DNA of 10,521 bases from Nitrospinota bacterium (GTDB lineage Bacteria > JADFOP01 > DATKYB01). This document shows, piece after piece, positions 6,279-10,521 of the stretch. Every line of letters begins with the position of its first letter. Position 1 is the stretch's first letter. A model generated the notes under the pieces. It did not search any database and had not been told where the DNA came from. It saw nothing but the letters and a program-made list of their open reading frames with translations. A program made the position numbers and the translations under genes. The stretch covers positions 1 through 10,521 of the forward strand of contig DATKYB010000013.1 of assembly GCA_035528715.1 (NCBI GenBank), read 5' to 3'.

Positions 6279-7970
6279 CATGGCTTTTACAATATCAGGA
6301 GCAAAGGAGGGATATTTCTCTAACCATTCTATCCTCTCTCTGTTCAATTCTTTCACTATTTTTTCTCTCGTACTGGCATCATAGGCTTTTAATGGGTTAT
6401 ATCTCTCCATGTTAAAAGGCTTGTTTTTCTCTTCTGTTACACCGCTAACAAGGACCTTTGTCCCAAAATCGGGATAGTCTTTCCACTTTGCCGAGCCTCG
6501 AAATATCGCCCTAGAGATATAACCGATTCCCGATTTCCAAGGTCTGTGGGGTGGTCTTTTTATCTTCAATGGATTTTTGGGGTCTCTTATCTCTCCGACA
6601 CCACCTGTATTCATCAGGAAGCATCTCACCTTTTTTTCATATTTTTTGACAAATTCGTAAAAGATGTTCCCTTCTTCTCCCTCGTCTCCGACAATAAAGG
6701 GGTTTGTTCCGACGATTCTGATAGACTGCCCTGCCTTGGCGGGGTCTCCTGCACTCGTTTCAATTGATTCGCCGAGCATAAAAGCGGCTGCTGCCTGTTC
6801 TGAGGTTAATTCCTGTATAATAGGAACAACGGTGTCCCTTCTTGTGTTAAAAAAGATGTGGAGTCCGTCCAGCTCGTCCACTGGAGGCAGGTCAAGACTT
6901 TCATACCGTCTCTCTTCAGGAAAGGCACTTAGGGGTAAAATCCCTCTTCCATTGGCACAGAGATCCTCTTCAAGATAATGTATCTTTCCCTTGCTGTCGA
7001 CATAAAGATTTTGTACTAAAAACTCGGAGGACTCGGTCAGAGGTCTCAGAAGCGTGTCTTCTTCATCCAGGTCTGTCTTGAGATAGAGGGCTACCTCTGT
7101 TCCCAAAACTGTTCCGTTCTTGATCTTTAATCCCACAAAATCATCCTGAACCACAAGGGCTGCTTCATTCTTTTTGTCCAGATAATGCGGATGTCCAACA
7201 AAGGTTGTCTTACCTGTTCCTGAAAGGCCGAGAACAAGAACACCATACTGTTTGATTTTGCCAGTTTTTCTGTCCTTTGCCCTGATTAATTTTGACCCGG
7301 CATGGATCCCTAATATACCCTTTTGTTTTGCGAGATACATGGCCATCCTCAAGAACCCCTTTTTAGCCTCTCCCATATAATCACTGCCGAGCCCGAAAGT
7401 TACTCTTTCTTCAGGAAAGGCATAAAACCTTCCGAAAGCACCGGTATTAATATCGGGAACCAGCAGGATATAGATATCAGGAGCCCCCTTTACTGGGTCG
7501 ACATCCCTGCACATCTTTCCATACATATAGGGGATATGGTGATAAGAAGGATCCTTCGTTGTTATAAGAAGATTGCAGTTAAAGGTAAAGTCTTTATCAG
7601 CCCCGCTCCCCATTACCCTGTGAATATAATCGATAGGGAGCAGATTGGCATGGCCTGCATACTGCTTTCCACCGTATTCTCCCCCAAAGATTCTTGCCAT
7701 GTTTAATTCAAGGGTGTTGAGGGTCTCCTGTTGCTCAGGTGTGTTTCCAACCATTTGAGTCTTGTGGCTTCCGAGCACAATAGAATATTTGGCAGAACGG
7801 TTTCTAACCCTGGTATCCCAGTTGGTTCCGTGGTAATCATTCCTCTGGCCTGAAAGCATGGCGATTTTACCAAGAAGGGGACCCGTATATACCGTAACAT
7901 TTGTTCCGACATGCTTTGATCTTTCTTTTAGCTCTTCTACCTTTTTTCGGACATGTCTATATTTTCCCAT
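6258..7970 (-). CDS. Divergent ATP-type phosphoenolpyruvate carboxykinase family protein
   Basis: PEP carboxykinase interconverts oxaloacetate and PEP using a nucleotide, feeding gluconeogenesis or running as an anaplerotic step. The 570-residue protein carries the family core: RNRSAKYSIV (R54-I64) in place of the substrate-site RSPKD segment, AKKGFLRMAMYLAKQKGILGIH (203-223) with candidate metal ligands Lys and H223, the kinase-1a loop GLSGTGKTT (248-256), kinase-2 QDDFVGL (D276, D277), and a segment TVVPIIQELTSEQ (about 390-402) matching the usual AFGVLPPVxxLTxxQ. MNTGGVGE (about 463-470) replaces LVNTGWxGG. It is about 30 residues longer than E. coli PckA, and several signature segments are altered, so it belongs to a distant subfamily or has shifted function. 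AGGGGTGA upstream supports the start. Its leader contains the FNR-like palindrome. Confidence 0.82.
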   Translation of the reverse strand: MGKYRHVRKKVEELKERSKHVGTNVTVYTGPLLGKIAMLSGQRNDYHGTNWDTRVRNRSAKYSIVLGSHKTQMVGNTPEQQETLNTLELNMARIFGGEYGGKQYAGHANLLPIDYIHRVMGSGADKDFTFNCNLLITTKDPSYHHIPYMYGKMCRDVDPVKGAPDIYILLVPDINTGAFGRFYAFPEERVTFGLGSDYMGEAKKGFLRMAMYLAKQKGILGIHAGSKLIRAKDRKTGKIKQYGVLVLGLSGTGKTTFVGHPHYLDKKNEAALVVQDDFVGLKIKNGTVLGTEVALYLKTDLDEEDTLLRPLTESSEFLVQNLYVDSKGKIHYLEEDLCANGRGILPLSAFPEERRYESLDLPPVDELDGLHIFFNTRRDTVVPIIQELTSEQAAAAFMLGESIETSAGDPAKAGQSIRIVGTNPFIVGDEGEEGNIFYEFVKKYEKKVRCFLMNTGGVGEIRDPKNPLKIKRPPHRPWKSGIGYISRAIFRGSAKWKDYPDFGTKVLVSGVTEEKNKPFNMERYNPLKAYDASTREKIVKELNRERIEWLEKYPSFAPDIVKAMKKSLSL

Positions 7971-8025
7971 AGTGACTTTTCACCCCTTTTATTAAAAAAA
8001 AAAATAATAAAAACAATACAATACG

Positions 8026-8041
8026 AATGATTTAAATCATT
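8026..8041. promoter_or_regulatory. Perfect 16-bp palindrome resembling an FNR/CRP-family operator
   Basis: AATGATTTAAATCATT is its own reverse complement. Its core TGAT-N4-ATCA matches FNR-type sites (TTGAT-N4-ATCAA) except at the outermost base of each half. It is centred 63 bases upstream of the PEP carboxykinase-like start codon. A possible minus-strand -10, TATTAT (8009 to 8004), would place its centre near -36, suitable for activation. If the minus-strand TTGACA at 8089-8084 is used instead, it would lie near or just after the transcription start and could repress. Confidence 0.5.
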
Positions 8042-8083
8042 AAATTATTTAAAAAAGTTATAATTACTACATATGAACTAAGT

Positions 8084-8089
8084 TGTCAA
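8084..8089 (-). promoter_or_regulatory. Consensus -35 element facing the PEP carboxykinase-like gene
   Basis: The minus strand reads TTGACA here. The best downstream -10, TATAAC, is 21 bases away, too far for a standard promoter, and closer spacings give poor hexamers. A weak or activator-dependent promoter is possible. Confidence 0.25.
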
Positions 8090-8099
8090 GAAAGTTTTT

Positions 8100-8130
8100 A
8101 AATTCCTCTGAAAAATATAAGGAGGAATTT
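8100..8130. promoter_or_regulatory. 9-bp inverted repeat between the divergent genes
   Basis: AAATTCCTC (8100-8108) and GAGGAATTT (8122-8130) pair perfectly across a 13-base loop. Only T8131-T8132 continue the T-run on the plus side. A terminator makes little sense between divergent genes. The site is about 18 bases upstream of the transporter -35 box, so a regulator site is more likely. Confidence 0.35.
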
Positions 8131-8147
8131 TTAACGATTGATTTATA

Positions 8148-8175
8148 TTGACACTCAAATCGGTTTTCATATAAT
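8148..8175 (+). promoter_or_regulatory. Perfect-consensus sigma-70 promoter for the transporter
   Basis: TTGACA (8148-8153) and TATAAT (8170-8175) both match consensus exactly, with a 16-base spacer. Transcription should begin near 8182, leaving a leader of about 70 bases before ATG 8253. This is the strongest promoter in the window. Confidence 0.8.
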
Positions 8176-8252
8176 TGCGTGGCAAAATTTATAAAGATTT
8201 TTAGTAAAAAGACCTGCTTTTAATTTCAATCTTTTCGATAGAGAGATAATTC

Positions 8253-9167
8253 ATGAGATTTGCAGAAATAGTTGAGAGATATTCATCCTTAATATTTATA
8301 TCTGGTCTCATCATCGGGGTTCTCACAGATTCCTTTTCCAGATTTGAGTTTTTAGTCCCATTTATCCTCGGTTTTGTGATGTTTTTATCCTTTCTAAAAA
8401 TTGATTATAAAAAGATAGTTGATTATATGAAAAGACCCTCTCTTCTATTTTTTATCTCCTTTATTCAAATGATTTTGTTTCCCATCCTATTCTATCTCTT
8501 TTTCAAATTGATCAATGAGGAGTTTGCTATTGCCGTCCTCCTTTTAGTTGCTCTTCCCTCTGCTGTTTTCTCTCCAGTATTGGCAAATATGTTTAAGGGA
8601 GAGACAAACCTCTCCGTGGTTTTAGTTATCTTAAACCATATAGTCTCCGTATTCAGTATTCCTTTTTTATTCTATCTTCTCATAGGAAGGAAGTTATCCA
8701 TTGACGTGAATCTATTGGCATTAAGCCTTTTTGAGCTGATTATCATCCCCCTCGTCTTAGCCGCTATTGTGCTTTATAAGTATAATGACAGGGTAAAAAG
8801 GATCGACCCCTATCTCAATTCTATAGCCATAATCGGCTTATTTTTTATTACCATATTTGCACTAAGTCCTCACCACAGCTACATCTTCCAAAATCTCCTT
8901 AATTGTATGAGCTTAATGCTATTTCAGTTTTTAATCTTTCTCTCTCTCTTAATCATTTATCTTGTGCCGATGAAGCTTAAAAAGGAAGAGCGGAGAACAG
9001 TGACAATAACGAAGTCTTTTATGAACAATATGTTAGGTGTGGTTATCGCATTAAAGTTTTTTTCTCCCTATTACCTCGTTTTTATGGTTTTAACAGGCGT
9101 TCCCTGGATATTGATGCTTTTGGTTTCAAAGCGGATTTATACGGAAAGCTTTTGGCCTCATCGTTAA
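8253..9167 (+). CDS. Bile acid:sodium symporter (SBF/BASS) superfamily transporter
   Basis: A 304-residue inner-membrane protein with roughly nine or ten hydrophobic segments, covering about residues 12-28, 32-48, 63-86, 92-110, 120-144, 152-175, 189-205, 210-240 and 258-293. Residues 100-121 (ALPSAVFSPVLANMFKGETNLS) match the first conserved crossing-helix motif of the BASS family, a Pro followed by small residues and a G-x-x-x-L-S turn. SFMNNMLGVVIALKFF (255-270) matches the second, normally GxxNxxLAxxxA. Members move organic anions with sodium; plant and bacterial relatives carry pyruvate, pantothenate or arsenite. The usual arsenical-family cysteine motif was not recognised, so an organic acid is more likely than arsenite, but this is inference. 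It has its own perfect-consensus promoter and is divergent from the PEP carboxykinase-like gene. The ribosome site (GAGAGA) is modest. Confidence 0.78.
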   Translation: MRFAEIVERYSSLIFISGLIIGVLTDSFSRFEFLVPFILGFVMFLSFLKIDYKKIVDYMKRPSLLFFISFIQMILFPILFYLFFKLINEEFAIAVLLLVALPSAVFSPVLANMFKGETNLSVVLVILNHIVSVFSIPFLFYLLIGRKLSIDVNLLALSLFELIIIPLVLAAIVLYKYNDRVKRIDPYLNSIAIIGLFFITIFALSPHHSYIFQNLLNCMSLMLFQFLIFLSLLIIYLVPMKLKKEERRTVTITKSFMNNMLGVVIALKFFSPYYLVFMVLTGVPWILMLLVSKRIYTESFWPHR

Positions 9168-9174
9168 TCACTTC

Positions 9175-9203
9175 TTGTATTTTCTGATTTTTCTTGATAT
9201 AAA
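9175..9203 (+). promoter_or_regulatory. Candidate promoter for the FMN-binding protein gene
   Basis: TTGTAT (9175-9180) and TATAAA (9198-9203) are spaced by exactly 17 bases. The -35 is a weak match and the -10 matches at five of six positions. It would leave a leader of about 65 bases. Confidence 0.33.
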
Positions 9204-9274
9204 TTGATGAATAGAGAAAATAAAAATCTGGAATAAATAAAATATTATTTTTTTAATTTTTGGGGAGGTGAGTT

Positions 9275-9694
9275 ATGGAGGAGAGACTGAGAAGTGAAGC
9301 TCTAAGTTTTGCAAAGGCGCAAACCGTCTCATCTGTGGCTACGGTTGAAGATGACAAGCCATGGGGAAGGGTAATGGCCCATGCCCAGATAGGTGATGAT
9401 TTTAGCATATGGTATTCTACCTTTTCATTCTCAAACAAGATCCGACAGATTAAAAAGAACAATCTGGTTTGCATTACCATGAATGAAGAGAGAAAGGATA
9501 TTCGTATTTTTGGGGAGGTAGAGATTCTTGAAGACGCTGAGACCAAACATAAGATGTGGAGAGATGAATGGACCAGATATTTTAAAGAAGGTAAAGACGA
9601 CCCCGCATATGTCATCCTGAAGGTAACCGCAGAAAAAGTCGAATACAGGGATTTTGAAAAATACGGTATTATGCCGATTGAGGTAAAAATTTAG
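9275..9694 (+). CDS. Pyridoxamine 5'-phosphate oxidase-related FMN-binding protein
   Basis: A 139-residue cytoplasmic protein of the split-barrel flavin-binding superfamily, closest in style to short general-stress-protein-26-like members. The N-terminal helix leads into SSVATVEDDKPWGRVMAHAQIGDDFSIWYSTFSFSNKIRQIKKNNLVCITMN (19-70), the usual barrel order: the VATV strand, a x-P-W-x-R strand, then the S-x-K-x-x-x-I/L motif that binds FMN phosphate. DIRIFGEVEILED (75-87) is the next conserved strand. It lacks the C-terminal substrate residues of true PdxH, which is also much longer, so it is unlikely to make pyridoxal phosphate; F420 or haem binding also occurs in this fold. The start has a very strong ribosome site, GGAGGTGA (9264-9271). 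It converges on the propeller gene. Confidence 0.85.
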   Translation: MEERLRSEALSFAKAQTVSSVATVEDDKPWGRVMAHAQIGDDFSIWYSTFSFSNKIRQIKKNNLVCITMNEERKDIRIFGEVEILEDAETKHKMWRDEWTRYFKEGKDDPAYVILKVTAEKVEYRDFEKYGIMPIEVKI

Positions 9695-9795
9695 CTCAAA
9701 GACAAACTCTTTTTATTATTGATGGGAAGAGCTACGTAAAGTTAACAGAAAAATTCCAACCCACTAAGCAGAATCCATAAACCCTCATCTTAAAA

Positions 9796-10521
9796 CTAAA
9801 AAGAATAACCGAGTGTGATGACCCAGATATCGCCATTGCCCGTTCGATTCGAGTAAAAGGCAATCTTGCTTCCGTCAGGGTTCCAATTCGGGCTCCAGTC
9901 TACCCAGTGATTTGTTGTCAGTTGTTGGGGGTTCTCTCCATTTGCATCCAAGACCCATAAATCAAAATTTCCCGATCTATCTGAAAAGAAGGCAATCTTG
10001 CTTCCATCAGGACTCCAGTCTGGAGCGAGGTCCTCATAGATGCTTGTGGTTAGCTGGGTGAGTTCACCTGTTCTCAGGTCTATAACCCAGATATCCCTGT
10101 TTCCTGCTCTGTTAGAATGGAAGGCTATTTTATTTCCGTCAGGGCTAAAGTCCGGTGCACCATCATTTCCCGGATATTTTGTTATCTGGGTCTGGTTTTT
10201 TCCGTCACTGTCCATAACCCAGACATCGGTGTTGCCTGAACGGTCTGAAACAAAGGTAATCTTGTCTCCTTTGCGGCTCCATGAGGGAAAGATATCGACA
10301 GCTTTATCGGTTGTGAGTTGCTGCCAGTTTTTTCCGTCGCTGTCCATGATCCAGATATCGTGATTGCCTGCTTTATTAGAATAAAAAAGAATCTTTGAAC
10401 CATCAGGGCTGAAGGAGGGATTGGCCTCAACAAACGGTTCAGAGGTGAGCCTGGTCTTATTTTTTCCATCGCTGTCCATCACCCATATGTCAATATCAGA
10501 GTAGACCCTGGAGTCATAGAT
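9796..10521 (-). CDS. TolB-like beta-propeller protein (5' end outside window)
   Basis: The C-terminal 240 or so residues of a protein made of PD40/TolB-type blades. Five full blades are visible, each about 43 residues: PxFSPDGSKIxFxSNRxGNxDIWVMDxDGKNxxQLT. Part of a sixth (SDIDIWVMDSDGKNKTRLT) runs to the right edge, where the frame stays open, so the GTG at 10482 is an internal valine codon. The protein ends GDIWVITLGYSF directly after the last blade. The repeats are also visible in the DNA as about 129-base units, indicating recent duplication or gene conversion. Such propellers are often periplasmic or outer-surface protein-binding modules, but the N-terminus that would show export lies outside. 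True TolB is encoded with Pal and TolQRA, which are not seen here, so a generic TolB-like protein is the safer name. Confidence 0.88.
   Translation of the reverse strand: MYDSRVYSDIDIWVMDSDGKNKTRLTSEPFVEANPSFSPDGSKILFYSNKAGNHDIWIMDSDGKNWQQLTTDKAVDIFPSWSRKGDKITFVSDRSGNTDVWVMDSDGKNQTQITKYPGNDGAPDFSPDGNKIAFHSNRAGNRDIWVIDLRTGELTQLTTSIYEDLAPDWSPDGSKIAFFSDRSGNFDLWVLDANGENPQQLTTNHWVDWSPNWNPDGSKIAFYSNRTGNGDIWVITLGYSF

Noticed and set aside
6546-7706. Plus-strand open frames opposite the PEP carboxykinase-like gene
   Set aside because: They are antisense shadows of a 570-residue gene with clear family motifs.
10040-10469. Alternative open frames within the propeller gene on both strands
   Set aside because: They follow from the repeated DNA units of the propeller and match no family; the real frame encodes regular blades.

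Overview
The window is AT-rich bacterial chromosomal DNA with ordinary dense coding, Shine-Dalgarno sites and sigma-70-like promoters. A secreted c5-type cytochrome, an HDOD signalling protein, an archaeal-type phosphoglycerate mutase, an ATP-type PEP carboxykinase relative and a TolB-like propeller suggest a Gram-negative, probably anaerobic or facultative bacterium, perhaps Desulfobacterota (deltaproteobacteria) or a neighbouring lineage. This placement is inferred from gene content. No rRNA, tRNA, transposase, phage gene or CRISPR array was seen.

Left part (1-2966, plus strand): the 3' part of a divergent tRNA-guanine transglycosylase gene runs in from the left edge. It is followed by a gene for a helix-hairpin-helix glycosylase-like protein with ten cysteines in its last 62 residues, then by apgM. 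The first two may form a base-exchange/base-release pair, such as queuine salvage or another 7-deazaguanine pathway. This is the most interesting part of the window.

Middle (3170-5231, plus strand): an HDOD regulator gene is followed by a 230-base spacer rich in inverted repeats, with a candidate promoter for a small periplasmic cytochrome c. About 650 non-coding bases then hold a degenerate array of hairpin-plus-tail repeats.

Right part: an aldo/keto reductase gene (true start GTG 5232) converges on a minus-strand PEP carockykinase-family gene, i.e. a PEP carboxykinase relative. The 282-base divergent region between that gene and a bile-acid:sodium-symporter-type transporter gene contains a perfect 16-bp palindrome resembling an FNR/CRP-family site, a 9-bp hairpin and a perfect-consensus TTGACA-16-TATAAT promoter. 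After the transporter come a small FMN-binding (pyridoxamine-phosphate-oxidase-like) gene and, convergent with it, the 3' part of a TolB-like beta-propeller gene that leaves the window at the right edge.

Apart from the left-hand cluster, the genes look like unrelated housekeeping and accessory functions: central carbon metabolism (ApgM, PEP carboxykinase), redox (cytochrome c, aldo/keto reductase, flavin protein), transport and signalling.
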